Source: Cryomorpha ignava
Lineage (GTDB): Bacteria > Bacteroidota > Bacteroidia > Flavobacteriales_D > Cryomorphaceae
Length of the DNA stretch: 64,000 bases
NCBI RefSeq assembly: GCF_010686655.1
Contig: NZ_JAAGVY010000007.1
Coordinates: 93,705 to 157,704, forward strand
Direction: 5' to 3'
Part shown: positions 7,421-16,155 of the stretch, one piece after another
Layout of the letters: each line of letters begins with the position of its first letter
Numbering within the stretch: position 1 is the stretch's first letter
Program-made: the position numbers and the translations under genes
Notes under the pieces: generated by a model
What the model saw: only the letters and a program-made list of their open reading frames with translations
What the model was told of the DNA's origin: nothing
The model's database searches: none

Positions 7421-8185
7421 ATGAGTCTTTACAGATACGCTCTTCAAAATTTACCACGGCCATTACTAATTCGTGCAAGTTATGTTTTCAGGCTTTTTGC
7501 GCCTTTATTATACAGGGGCAATGATGTAGAATGTCCTGTTTGCAAGCGACACTTCAGCAAGTTTTTGTCTTATGGCTCAAATCAGGCCTTACGGCAAAAT
7601 GTGCTCTGCCCGCATTGTCTTTCGCTTGAGCGGCACCGATTGCTTTGGATATACCTGAATCAAAAAACAAATTTTTTTAGCAAGCAGCACGATGTATTGC
7701 ATATTGCGCCCGAGCAGTGTTTTCATGAACGATTTAAAAAATTAAAGAATATTACTTATTTCACCGGCGATCTGGAGTCTCCGTTGGCCGAGTATCATTT
7801 TGATTTGCATCAAATTCCGTTTGATGACAATAAATTTGATGTGATATTATGCAACCACGTATTAGAGCATGTGGAAGATTACGCCCGATGTATGCGTGAA
7901 CTTTACCGTGTTTTAAAACCGGGAGGATGGGCTATAATGCAAGTGCCCATAGATTATAACCGTGAACTTACTTATGAAGATAAAACAATAACCAGCCCAG
8001 AGGAGCGTGAGAAGCACTTTTGGCAAAAAGACCACCTACGGCTTTTTGGTAAGGACTATCCCCAGCATTTGGAAAAGGCTGGTTTTAAGGTTAAAAGTGA
8101 CACTTTTGTAAAGAATTTGAAACCCGAATTACGCCAGAAATTCAGGCTTCAAAATGAAGAAATAATTTATCTGGCACAAAAATAA
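7421..8185 (+). CDS. SAM-dependent methyltransferase with N-terminal zinc ribbon
   Basis: 254 residues. Residues about 38-75 hold two CxxC pairs (CPVC and CPHC) that look like a zinc ribbon. The class I methyltransferase fold follows: DVLHIAPEQ (a variant of motif I, lacking the usual glycine-rich loop), FDVILCNHVLEHVEDY (motif post-II) and LKPGGWAIMQVP. Such domains act on small molecules, tRNA or glycans; the substrate is unknown. It stands alone, with a promoter upstream and a bidirectional terminator downstream. The zinc pair resembles that of methyltransferases near glycan-synthesis genes, but none is nearby. Confidence 0.8.
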   Translation: MSLYRYALQNLPRPLLIRASYVFRLFAPLLYRGNDVECPVCKRHFSKFLSYGSNQALRQNVLCPHCLSLERHRLLWIYLNQKTNFFSKQHDVLHIAPEQCFHERFKKLKNITYFTGDLESPLAEYHFDLHQIPFDDNKFDVILCNHVLEHVEDYARCMRELYRVLKPGGWAIMQVPIDYNRELTYEDKTITSPEEREKHFWQKDHLRLFGKDYPQHLEKAGFKVKSDTFVKNLKPELRQKFRLQNEEIIYLAQK

Positions 8186-8198
8186 ACAGCCCAAAAAC

Positions 8199-8231
8199 AA
8201 AAAATCCCACTGCCGAAGCAATGGGATTTTA
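8199..8231. terminator. Bidirectional terminator between methyltransferase and tRNA-Phe
   Basis: AAAATCCCA at 8201-8209 and TGGGATTTT at 8222-8230 form a perfect 9-bp stem with a 12-base loop. The flanking A and T runs would serve both the plus-strand methyltransferase and the minus-strand tRNA. Confidence 0.75.
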
Positions 8232-8235
8232 GAAG

Positions 8236-8308
8236 TGGTGATGGACGGAATCGAACCGCCGACACAAGGATTTTCAGTCCTTTGCTCTACCGACTGAGCT
8301 ACATCACC
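8236..8308 (-). tRNA. tRNA-Phe (GAA)
   Basis: A 73-base cloverleaf: acceptor arms GGTGATG/CATCACC, D-stem GCTC/GAGC, anticodon loop CTGAAAA with anticodon GAA, and T-loop TTCGATT. CCA is not encoded. A strong promoter precedes it. Confidence 0.97.
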
Positions 8309-8322
8309 AACTTTGCAGGGCG

Positions 8323-8350
8323 CAAATATAATATAAATTCTATATCACAA
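8323..8350 (-). promoter_or_regulatory. Promoter of tRNA-Phe
   Basis: On the minus strand, TTG then a 17-base spacer and TATATTTG (8323-8330), ending 14 bases before the tRNA. Full match to the Bacteroidota consensus. Confidence 0.7.
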
Positions 8351-8363
8351 CCAAAACTTAAAA

Positions 8364-9107
8364 ATGAGTGTGCAAAAATCAAATATGATTATCGATATTG
8401 GCAATACCCGGATGAAGGTGGCGTTGTATGTCAGAAATCAACTTGATGGTGTGCTCACTTTTTCAAACCGGGCACACAGACAGGTATCAGAATTAATTGA
8501 AAATACCCAGGCAGAGTACGCCATAATTAGTAATGTTACCAATTTACCTCAGCCATTGACAGAAGTCTTTCAGGAAAACTTGAACATTATAGAATTTGAC
8601 GGCACAACACCAATACCAATAAAACTGGACTATAAAACCCCAAACACCCTCGGTACCGATAGAATTGCCAATGCTGTAGGTGCTCAAAAGAACTATCCGG
8701 GGCAAAATGTGCTGATAATCGACTTTGGAACATGCATAAAATTTGATGTACTTTCGGCCGATGGTATTTATAGAGGTGGCGCCATTTCGCCCGGTGTGAA
8801 GATGCGTTTTAAAAGTATGCACCAAATGACTGGCAAGCTCCCATACATTAAAGACTGGCATGAAGATGAAGAAATTTGGCCGGGGCTTGATACGAGATCG
8901 AGCATGGTTAGTGGTGTAATTCAGGGAGTACAGGCTGAAATACTGCGGTATATCGATATCTCAAACGAACATTACAATAATTTAACGGTTATTGCCACCG
9001 GAGGCGATTTTGCATTTTTTGATAAAGCATTTAAAAATATCATCTTTGCAAATCCTTATCTCACCCTTCAGGGCTTACATGAAATCTTACTATACAACAT
9101 TGATTAA
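8364..9107 (+). CDS. coaX: Type III pantothenate kinase
   Basis: 247 residues, usual length. Catalyses the first step of coenzyme A synthesis, pantothenate to 4'-phosphopantothenate, and is insensitive to CoA feedback in this type. Visible motifs: MIIDIGNTRMK (phosphate-1), LGTDRIANAVGA, LIIDFGTCIKFD (phosphate-2 loop) and ATGGDFAFF near the C-terminus. The ATG at 8364 or 8385 could start it; the second would place the DIGNT motif immediately after the N-terminus as is common. It overlaps the following outer-membrane protein gene by 29 bases. Confidence 0.95.
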   Translation: MSVQKSNMIIDIGNTRMKVALYVRNQLDGVLTFSNRAHRQVSELIENTQAEYAIISNVTNLPQPLTEVFQENLNIIEFDGTTPIPIKLDYKTPNTLGTDRIANAVGAQKNYPGQNVLIIDFGTCIKFDVLSADGIYRGGAISPGVKMRFKSMHQMTGKLPYIKDWHEDEEIWPGLDTRSSMVSGVIQGVQAEILRYIDISNEHYNNLTVIATGGDFAFFDKAFKNIIFANPYLTLQGLHEILLYNID

Positions 9108-10455
9108 ACTTGGAACCGCGGCAGCATTGCTTATTTTTATTACGACTCATTCCTTTGCCCAGTCTGATCTATCATCGCCGTATTCCCTTTTTGGACCGGG
9201 TATCCCGTCGCCCAATCTTTCTGTAAGCCAGTATGGTATGGGAGGAAGTGGGGTGGCACTCATAGACCAGTATAAAATGAACTTTGCCAATCCCGCGGCT
9301 CTGGCTTATTATTTGGAACCCATTTTTGAAACATCGGGTGCCGGAACATTTTCTACCTTCAAAACAAATACGGGAAGTTTTGAAAATCAGAATTTTATTC
9401 TCAATAACTTAAGCCTTAGTTTTCCGATTAAGCGTGGAGTATGGGGCCTTACCGTGGGGCTTAAACCGTATACTACGGTGGGCTATGATGTAAATACAAC
9501 TACTCCAAATCCCGACCTGTCTTCAGATGCAGTAACTGAGTATTCTGGTGATGGCGGAATTAATCAGGGCTATCTGGGCATGGCTTATAAAGTTTACAGC
9601 AAAACTGACTCTGCAGGGAATACCTCGACTTTGGCTATTGGTTCAAATTTTAATTTCAATTTTGGCACAATTGACAATAACCGGCAAATTTATTTTCCCA
9701 CCAATAGGGAAACACTGGGTTTGCGGATTCAAGAAAGCGTTCTTATACGCGATGTGAATTTTGACTTTGGAGTACATTATCAGACCAATCTTATTGGCAA
9801 ATCTGCCGTAAGTTCAAATTATTTAAAGTTTTTGGCCGGTGCCACAATATCTACGAGTGCAGATTTAAAAGCACAGAAAAATGCTACTGCTTTCAATTTT
9901 TTGGGTAGCTATTTACTTCCCGGCGATACGCTTTCTTCTGTAGTGAGGCAAGATGGTAGAGTGAATTTACCTATGCGCGTTACGGCGGGTATCGGGCTTG
10001 ATTATATTACTGAAAAGCGTCGTCGGTTCCGTTTTGCATTAGATTATACTACACAAGAGTGGTCAGCGTATAGCGAGAAGTTTGGCGATGATGTCACTAC
10101 ATTCAACTTTCAGAATAGCCACATTATTAGCACCGGTCTGGAATATACACCGCAACTAGGTGCTTCAAAATATCTGCGATCTGTTGAATACCGTGCTGGT
10201 TTTAAGTATGAAAAAACCAACTTAAATATCAATGGTACAGACGTTAACGATATTGGCATGAGTTTTGGTTTATCTTTGCCGTTGCATCACAGACGCGGTC
10301 TCACCAAATCGGCGTTTCACATCTCTGGGCAATACGGAACTTATGGAACTACAGACAGTGAACTCATTCAGGAAGACTACTTCAAAATATTTGTGGGCTT
10401 TTCGTTTACGCCTCATTTCAGGAACCGCTGGTTCGTTCAACCTAAATATGATTAA
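9079..10455 (+). CDS. Outer-membrane beta-barrel protein (FadL/OmpP1-like)
   Basis: 458 residues from the ATG at 9079, chosen because it gives a compact signal peptide (LGTAAALLIFITTHSFAQ) whereas the longer frame runs back into coaX. The mature protein starts SPYSLFGPGIP and has the alternating strand pattern, Gly/Asn turns and aromatic residues of a long outer-membrane barrel, with an NPAALAY phrase reminiscent of FadL/OmpP1-like transporters. It follows coaX in an overlapping arrangement and precedes a TPR protein and lptC, so it may belong to an envelope-assembly group. Substrate unknown. Confidence 0.7.
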   Translation: MKSYYTTLIKLGTAAALLIFITTHSFAQSDLSSPYSLFGPGIPSPNLSVSQYGMGGSGVALIDQYKMNFANPAALAYYLEPIFETSGAGTFSTFKTNTGSFENQNFILNNLSLSFPIKRGVWGLTVGLKPYTTVGYDVNTTTPNPDLSSDAVTEYSGDGGINQGYLGMAYKVYSKTDSAGNTSTLAIGSNFNFNFGTIDNNRQIYFPTNRETLGLRIQESVLIRDVNFDFGVHYQTNLIGKSAVSSNYLKFLAGATISTSADLKAQKNATAFNFLGSYLLPGDTLSSVVRQDGRVNLPMRVTAGIGLDYITEKRRRFRFALDYTTQEWSAYSEKFGDDVTTFNFQNSHIISTGLEYTPQLGASKYLRSVEYRAGFKYEKTNLNINGTDVNDIGMSFGLSLPLHHRRGLTKSAFHISGQYGTYGTTDSELIQEDYFKIFVGFSFTPHFRNRWFVQPKYD

Positions 10456-10471
10456 TAATTATAAGTTAACT

Positions 10472-11800
10472 ATGAAGAATGTAATTTTCAGCCTCATGGC
10501 TGCTATGCTAATGGTATTTTCGGCAAATGCTCAAACAGATTCAACCAAATACGGGAATACGCCTGAGGAACAGAAAGAATGTAAGGAGTGTATATCACTT
10601 TATCGGGAGTATCGCGATCAAAATATGCAAAAAGATGCCTTGCCCTACTGGCGATGCGCTTTTAGAACCTGCCCTCAAAGTGCCAAGACCTTATATACAG
10701 ATGGTGCGAAATTTTACGGGACTATTCTCGATGGTATTTATGAGGATTCCACTAAAGCCGATATGAGGAATGCGCACTTAGACACTTTAATGATGATCTA
10801 CGATAAGCGAATTGAATATTTTGGTGAAGAAGGTAAGGTGTTGACGTACAAGGCGAACGACTTGTTTAATTACGACAACATGCGTGCTGAAGAAGCTAAT
10901 TCTATGCTTAAAAGATCTATGGAGCTGGAGGGTATGAATAGCGATGCGGTTGCTGCTTCAAAGTATTATCAAACGCTTTACGAGATGTATAAAGTAGATA
11001 AGGCAACCAAGTCTGATCTTTTGGTAGAATATATGCCTGTACTGGAAATTTTGGATTACAATATTGCACGGCTTGATAGTGCGGAGGGAGTGCGCTATGA
11101 AAAGGCTAAGAATAACCTGGATGCGTTTTTTATTAAAATTGCTGAATGCGACGATATTTATAGAATTCTTGGCGAGCGACTCGCGGAAACGCCAAACGAT
11201 ATAGACCTCAATAAAAAGGCGCTCGCGGTAATGAATAAGCGAGATTGTACAGATAGCGATCTTTATCTTCAAGTTGCAGAGCGCGTATATCAGGATAAGC
11301 CAACTCCAGATGCTGCTTATTCTATAGGAATTCAAAAGCTTAAAGCCAAAGATTATACTCAGGCACTTAAATATTTTGAAGAAGCGGCAGACCTTTGCGG
11401 CGATTGTATAGATTTGAATAAATACTATTTGCGAGCTGGGCAAACGGCCAGTATTTTAGGTCAGACTTCAAAAGTGCGTTCGATAGCTAATAAGATGATT
11501 CAGAATAATCCTAAGAGCGGAGATGCATACTTGCTTCTGGGCGATGCAATTGCGGCTGCTGCAAAATCGTGCGACGATGGTAAACTTGGCAGTTATGGTG
11601 CGTACTGGCTTGCTACCGATTATTTTGCGAAAGCAAAATCTGCAGATAGATCTGTAGCTGACAAGGCAAATCAAAAAATTGCCAGTTACTCAAAGCAATT
11701 TCCGCTAAAGATTGATATTTTCTTTAACAATTTAGATAATGGAGATTCTTATACGGTTGCCTGCTTTGGTGAAACCACCACTGTGCGATCTAGAGACTAA
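10472..11800 (+). CDS. Exported TPR-repeat protein
   Basis: About 442 residues from ATG 10472 (ATG 10448 is also possible). Signal peptide NVIFSLMAAMLMVFSANAQ. A cysteine-rich N-terminal part (QKECKECISLYREY, RCAFRTCP) is followed by helical repeats; a clear TPR is AYSIGIQKLKAKDYTQALKYFEEAADLC (around residue 290). TPR proteins of this kind scaffold complexes in the periplasm. Sits 17-25 bases after the barrel protein gene and overlaps the longest frame of lptC, consistent with co-transcription. No closer family recognised. Confidence 0.75.
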   Translation: MKNVIFSLMAAMLMVFSANAQTDSTKYGNTPEEQKECKECISLYREYRDQNMQKDALPYWRCAFRTCPQSAKTLYTDGAKFYGTILDGIYEDSTKADMRNAHLDTLMMIYDKRIEYFGEEGKVLTYKANDLFNYDNMRAEEANSMLKRSMELEGMNSDAVAASKYYQTLYEMYKVDKATKSDLLVEYMPVLEILDYNIARLDSAEGVRYEKAKNNLDAFFIKIAECDDIYRILGERLAETPNDIDLNKKALAVMNKRDCTDSDLYLQVAERVYQDKPTPDAAYSIGIQKLKAKDYTQALKYFEEAADLCGDCIDLNKYYLRAGQTASILGQTSKVRSIANKMIQNNPKSGDAYLLLGDAIAAAAKSCDDGKLGSYGAYWLATDYFAKAKSADRSVADKANQKIASYSKQFPLKIDIFFNNLDNGDSYTVACFGETTTVRSRD

Positions 11801-12392
11801 GCCTAAACCCCTGAAAACTTTTCTTAAAATAAAATTTATAACACCGGCTGTTCTCGCAGCCGGTGTTATGTTTTCTTGTACCTCCAATGAATTGGAAAAA
11901 GTACTTGAGTTTTCAGATTATGATTCGCCCCCTATACGCAGTACGCTAGATGCGTATTACACTTACACAGATTCCGGAAATGTCAAAAATACCTTGAGAG
12001 CCGGAAAGCTGGATCAATATCAAACGCCCGACTCTACGTACAGCAAGATTTCGAAAGGGTTTGAACTTACCTTTTACGATGCAAATGCAGAGTTTGATGG
12101 TCGGCTTACTGCAAAAAACGGGTATATTAGCGGCGATAATTCCATGATGATTGCGCGCGATTCAGTCGTATTTACAAACAAAGAAAAAGAAACACTTCAC
12201 ACCGAAGAATTATTCTGGTATCAGGATTCGGCTAAGGTTTATACCGATAAGTTTGTGACAATTGAGCGCGCCGATGCGGTAATTTATGGAAAGGGATTAA
12301 CTTCGAACCAGAATTTTACCAATTACGTAATTAAGGACGTAACGGGTGTTATAAATATTGAAGATGAACCAGAAGAACAAAAAGAACAATAA
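11739..12392 (+). CDS. lptC: LPS export protein LptC
   Basis: Periplasmic bridge protein that passes lipopolysaccharide from the inner-membrane LptBFG pump towards LptA. The lipoprotein-type signal (KFITPAVLAAGVMFSC) is followed by the LptC beta-jellyroll pattern, with DYDSPPIRSTLDAYYTYTDSG early and GRLTAKNGYISGDNSMMIARDSVVFTN in the middle. The start is uncertain: ATG 11739 gives an unusually long stretch before the signal and lies inside the TPR gene; no later in-frame ATG precedes the signal, but CTG 11811 would give a normal-length leader. A perfect 13-bp hairpin lies within the signal-peptide codons. Confidence 0.8.
   Translation: MEILIRLPALVKPPLCDLETKPKPLKTFLKIKFITPAVLAAGVMFSCTSNELEKVLEFSDYDSPPIRSTLDAYYTYTDSGNVKNTLRAGKLDQYQTPDSTYSKISKGFELTFYDANAEFDGRLTAKNGYISGDNSMMIARDSVVFTNKEKETLHTEELFWYQDSAKVYTDKFVTIERADAVIYGKGLTSNQNFTNYVIKDVTGVINIEDEPEEQKEQ
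11838..11869 (+). terminator. Perfect 13-bp hairpin inside the lptC signal-peptide region
   Basis: ATAACACCGGCTG (11838-11850), loop TTCTCG, and its exact complement (11857-11869), followed by GTTTTCTT. It lies 38 bases after the TPR gene stop and overlaps lptC coding sequence. It looks like an intrinsic terminator or attenuator, but coding constraint cannot be excluded. Confidence 0.5.
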
Positions 12393-12393
12393 T

Positions 12394-12600
12394 ATGCGTG
12401 GTGTAAGTCTGTTTATGGAAAAATTTTGGCTGGCTCTTGCTATTGCATCTTTTGTGGTGGTGGTTTATATTTTTATAAGTGATGGCGGCTTTACGCGCGA
12501 AAATGCGCAGTACATTGTTTTTCCGCTTCTTGCGGGTCTTATGTATGGTTTTAGAACCTATGTAAGGAAACGGATGGAAAAAAATCAAGATTCAGAATGA
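12394..12600 (+). CDS. Small two-segment membrane protein
   Basis: 68 residues from ATG 12394, one base after the lptC stop. Two hydrophobic segments (FWLALAIASFVVVVYIFI and QYIVFPLLAGLMYGF) separated by DGGFTREN, with a basic charged tail (RKRMEKNQ). Topology suggests both ends in the cytoplasm. Position between lptC and a CNNM-domain gene suggests a shared operon. Family not recognised. Confidence 0.65.
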   Translation: MRGVSLFMEKFWLALAIASFVVVVYIFISDGGFTRENAQYIVFPLLAGLMYGFRTYVRKRMEKNQDSE

Positions 12601-12616
12601 TTTCATTCTATCTCTG

Positions 12617-12624
12617 TACATTTG
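12617..12624 (+). promoter_or_regulatory. -7 element abutting the CNNM/CBS gene start
   Basis: TACATTTG, a full TAnnTTTG match, ends only 4 bases before the ATG at 12629. If used, the transcript would be leaderless or nearly so. No -33 TTG seen, so this may be chance. Confidence 0.3.
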
Positions 12625-12628
12625 ATCG

Positions 12629-13891
12629 ATGGATTTAATAGTTCTTATCGCCATATCATTATTCTTTTCCGCCTTTTTTTCAGGTATGGAAATAGCCTTC
12701 TTGACTTCCAATAAGTTAAAGATTGAATTGAATAATAAACAAGGAGCTTTCTCGGCTCGGTTGTTATCAGGATTTTTACAGCATCCTTCTCGCTTTATCG
12801 GAACCATGCTGGTAGGTAATAATATTGCCCTTGTACTATATGGTATTTTGATGGCGCGCATGCTCGAGCCGGTGTTTTATAATTGGGGACTTACAAGTGC
12901 TAGTGTATTGCTTCTTCAAACTATTGTATCTACGCTAATTATATTGTTTGCTGGTGAGTTTTTGCCCAAAACACTTTTTCGAATCAATTCTAATTTTATT
13001 CTCAACCTTTTTGCCGTTCCATTAAAGATTATTTACTTTATTTTATGGATACCGATGTACGTTATGGTTGGGTTGTCAGAGCTCATTTTGCGTCTCTTTT
13101 TTGGTGTTGATACAAGTAAGCAACAAGTTGTTTTTGGCCGACTTGATCTGAGCAATTATGTGCGTGAAATAACCCAAACAGCAGAAGGTACTGAAGAAGA
13201 ACTTGAGCATGAAATACAGATTTTTCAGAATGCTCTAGATTTTTCTAAAGTCAAGGCGCGCGATTGTATGGTGCCGCGAACAGAGATTGCTGCGGTATCG
13301 GTTGATGATGATTTGAAAAAATTACGTGAGGTATTTATCGATACCGGATTTTCGAAGGCACTCGTGTATCGCGATAATATTGACCACATTATTGGTTATG
13401 TAAACTCTTCGGAGCTGTTTAATAATCCCGATTCTATTAAGCGAATGATTGTACCGGTTATCATTATTCCCGAAACGATATCGGCAAAAGAAGTGCTTGA
13501 ACTTTTTATTAAACAGAATAAAAGTATTGCCGTGGTGGTAGATGAGTTTGGTGGCACAAGCGGAATACTTACAATTGAAGATATAATTGAAGAAATATTT
13601 GGCGATATAGAAGATGAACATGACCTGGAAGAATTTCTTGAAGAAAAAATTGACGACCATACATATCATTTCGCCGCAAGGCTCGAAATAGATTATATAA
13701 ATGATAAGTACAAGCTTAATCTACCCGAAAGTGATGAATATGAGACACTTGCTGGATTTATTATTCATACTTATGCTGATATTCCCGAATTAAACACCGT
13801 AATAAAAGTGGATGATTTTAGTTTTAAAATCACCGCAGTGACTAATGTTCGAATAGAAACCGTTCTCTTACAGATAATAGAAGAGAAATAG
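12629..13891 (+). CDS. CNNM/CorC-type membrane protein with CBS pair (GldE-like)
   Basis: 420 residues. The N-terminal DUF21/CNNM domain has about four transmembrane segments (first at residues 3-20, with FSGMEIAFL); then two CBS domains (DCMVPRTEIAAVS through to DEFGGTSGILTIEDIIEEIFG) and a C-terminal CorC/HlyC domain (YETLAGFIIH). Family members move or sense Mg2+/Co2+, and the Bacteroidota gliding protein GldE has this architecture. Without other gld genes nearby the gliding label is only an option. It follows the small membrane protein by 28 bases and precedes ppiD. Confidence 0.88.
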   Translation: MDLIVLIAISLFFSAFFSGMEIAFLTSNKLKIELNNKQGAFSARLLSGFLQHPSRFIGTMLVGNNIALVLYGILMARMLEPVFYNWGLTSASVLLLQTIVSTLIILFAGEFLPKTLFRINSNFILNLFAVPLKIIYFILWIPMYVMVGLSELILRLFFGVDTSKQQVVFGRLDLSNYVREITQTAEGTEEELEHEIQIFQNALDFSKVKARDCMVPRTEIAAVSVDDDLKKLREVFIDTGFSKALVYRDNIDHIIGYVNSSELFNNPDSIKRMIVPVIIIPETISAKEVLELFIKQNKSIAVVVDEFGGTSGILTIEDIIEEIFGDIEDEHDLEEFLEEKIDDHTYHFAARLEIDYINDKYKLNLPESDEYETLAGFIIHTYADIPELNTVIKVDDFSFKITAVTNVRIETVLLQIIEEK

Positions 13892-13946
13892 TTCGTTTCG
13901 ATCGTAGATATTTGTATATTCGCAACCTTCAAAAAAAGTACATTTA

Positions 13947-16037
13947 ATGGCAGCTATTGGAAAAATTAGAGAACAATCAACACTATTATTGATTGTAATA
14001 GGCGGGGCTATGGTAGCCTTCGTTTTAGGTGATATTTTTTCTAACCGTGGTGGTTCCGGACAAGGAGACCAGTACGTAGGAGAAGTATTTGGCGAAGAAA
14101 TTAATCTCGTAGAATACGAGAAGCGCGTTGAGGCCGAAAAGCAGAGTATGGCCAGTATTGGTCAGGGAGCTGCGAGCAGTCAGGATCAGCAAATTAGAAA
14201 TCAGGTTTGGAATGACATGGTTCAGGAAAAGGTGATGTACACCGAGATGAACAAAATAGGCTTACGCCTGGGTCAGGATGAGTTTGACGACATTAGATTT
14301 GGTGAAAACGTACGCGAAGATTTTATGGGAAACCAGAATTTTCAAGATCCACAAACAGGTCAATTCGACCCGAAACTCGTACAGAATTATTTTTCTGTAA
14401 TTCAAACCCAGTATCCACTTTTCTACGAGGCACAGGTTAATCGCATAGTTAACGAGCGGCTTTATGAAAAGTACAATGCACTGGTAAAAAATGGTGCGTT
14501 TGTAAATGTGCTCGAGGCAAAAGACGAATATTACCGTCAGGAGCAACAGGTAAATTTTAACTATGTGGGTCGCGAATATGCAAATATTGCTGACAGCACT
14601 GTAGCAATTAGCGACGATGAATTGCGCGCTTATTACAACGAGCACAAAGAAGAAGACCGCTTTGATCGCGATGCTTCAGCAAATATAAAGTTTGTTGCTT
14701 TTGATGTACAGCCTACAGAAGAGGATAAAGTAGCCATAAAGGAAGAGCTAAGTGGTTTGAAAAATGACTTCAGCAAAGCGAAAAGCGATTCTCTTTTTGT
14801 ATTAAAATTCAGCAGTTCGAGAAATGCAAATCAGATTGACTTAAAAGGCGCCGACAATCCGGACCTTCAGGGAATGATTGACAATGCTGAGAACGGCGAT
14901 GTAATAGGCCCTTTTCAAATGGGAGAGAAATTTGCAATTGCAAAGATCAAAAATAAAGGAACTGAAGAGCGTGCATCAGCGCGTCATATTTTGCTCTCAA
15001 ATCAATCAGAGGCTGATATGAAAGTACTGATGGCTCGTGCCGACAGCATCAAAAAAGTGATTCAAAAGAATGACAATTTTGAAGAAATGGTTACAAAGTT
15101 TAGCGAAGATCCCGGTTCGATTCAAAACGGCGGTAAATACGAAGATTTTGATCGTAAAATGATGGTTGCAGAATTTACTGAAGCCGCATTTGATAAGCCT
15201 GTAGGATCAATCAATATTGTAGAAACTACTTATGGAGTGCATATCGTTGAGCCACTTGAGCATAATGATGTAAATGTTGTAAAAGCTCTTGTAGTAGATG
15301 AGCCTATCATTCCTTCTAACCGCACTTTTAATGAGGCCTATGACGAGGCTAATACTTTTTCTATTGATGCAAAAGATGCTGCCGGACTGGTTAAACTTGC
15401 TGAAGAGAAAGGCTTTAAAGTTGAGGAGGGTAATAAAGTTACGACACAGGCGCGTACTATTCCGGGTATTGCCGGTTCGGTAGAGGCCGTAAGATGGGCA
15501 CATAATGTAGACAAGACCAATGTAGGTCAGGTAAGCCAACCATTCGAATTTGATAGAAAGATTGTGGTCGTGGGTCTCGATAAGAGAACGTCATCTGGCC
15601 TTGCTTCATTCGAAGATGCTAAGGAGGATATTAAGCCTGACGCAATTCGCGAGAAGAAAATAGAAATATTTAAAGCAGAGATGAAGGATAAATCGCTTGA
15701 AGATTTGAAAGCGGAATTTAATCTTGAAATTAAAAACGCGGTAAACGTTTCTGAAAAGAGACCTAGCCTGCCGGGTGGTGCTAATGAAGGATACATTGTT
15801 GGTTACGCGCTTTCTATGAAAGAAGGAGACTTAAGCCAGCCTTTAGAAGGAAACAGAGGTGTTTATGTTGTTAAGCTTAATAGCAAAACAGAAGTAGAGC
15901 CGAGAGAAGATTATACAACATACCGTGACGAACTTTTACAAAACAAGCAAAACGGTGTAAAAACCTATACTATAGGAGTTTATCGCGCGCTTAAAGATTT
16001 TGCGAAAGTTAAAGACGAACGTTCGCGGTCGTTTTAA
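13947..16037 (+). CDS. ppiD: Peptidylprolyl isomerase PpiD
   Basis: 696 residues. A single N-terminal membrane anchor (TLLLIVIGGAMVAFVLGDIF) leads into a SurA-like N-terminal domain, then a parvulin domain recognisable around residues 345-440 (SARHILLSNQSEAD, FSEDPGSIQNGGKYEDF, YGVHIVE), then a long C-terminal chaperone region with a degenerate second isomerase-like unit. It helps fold exported proteins at the periplasmic face of the inner membrane. A strong terminator follows. Confidence 0.9.
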   Translation: MAAIGKIREQSTLLLIVIGGAMVAFVLGDIFSNRGGSGQGDQYVGEVFGEEINLVEYEKRVEAEKQSMASIGQGAASSQDQQIRNQVWNDMVQEKVMYTEMNKIGLRLGQDEFDDIRFGENVREDFMGNQNFQDPQTGQFDPKLVQNYFSVIQTQYPLFYEAQVNRIVNERLYEKYNALVKNGAFVNVLEAKDEYYRQEQQVNFNYVGREYANIADSTVAISDDELRAYYNEHKEEDRFDRDASANIKFVAFDVQPTEEDKVAIKEELSGLKNDFSKAKSDSLFVLKFSSSRNANQIDLKGADNPDLQGMIDNAENGDVIGPFQMGEKFAIAKIKNKGTEERASARHILLSNQSEADMKVLMARADSIKKVIQKNDNFEEMVTKFSEDPGSIQNGGKYEDFDRKMMVAEFTEAAFDKPVGSINIVETTYGVHIVEPLEHNDVNVVKALVVDEPIIPSNRTFNEAYDEANTFSIDAKDAAGLVKLAEEKGFKVEEGNKVTTQARTIPGIAGSVEAVRWAHNVDKTNVGQVSQPFEFDRKIVVVGLDKRTSSGLASFEDAKEDIKPDAIREKKIEIFKAEMKDKSLEDLKAEFNLEIKNAVNVSEKRPSLPGGANEGYIVGYALSMKEGDLSQPLEGNRGVYVVKLNSKTEVEPREDYTTYRDELLQNKQNGVKTYTIGVYRALKDFAKVKDERSRSF

Positions 16038-16059
16038 TTCCATAGCTAATTGAATTTTA

Positions 16060-16096
16060 AAAAAAATGGTCTGCATGAATTGCAGACCATTTTTTT
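16060..16096 (+). terminator. Terminator after ppiD
   Basis: ATGGTCTGCA (16066-16075), loop TGAAT, TGCAGACCAT (16081-16090), then a T run; A run upstream, so it could work in both directions. Confidence 0.85.
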
Positions 16097-16155
16097 GTGG
16101 GCTTTGTGGATGTGAAGATGGTTCAGAAAAGGAGCTTGATATACATGGGAGCCAC

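Noticed and set aside
10265..10471. Extended N-terminus for the TPR protein
   Set aside because: It overlaps the barrel-protein gene out of frame and would bury a clear signal peptide 70 residues in.
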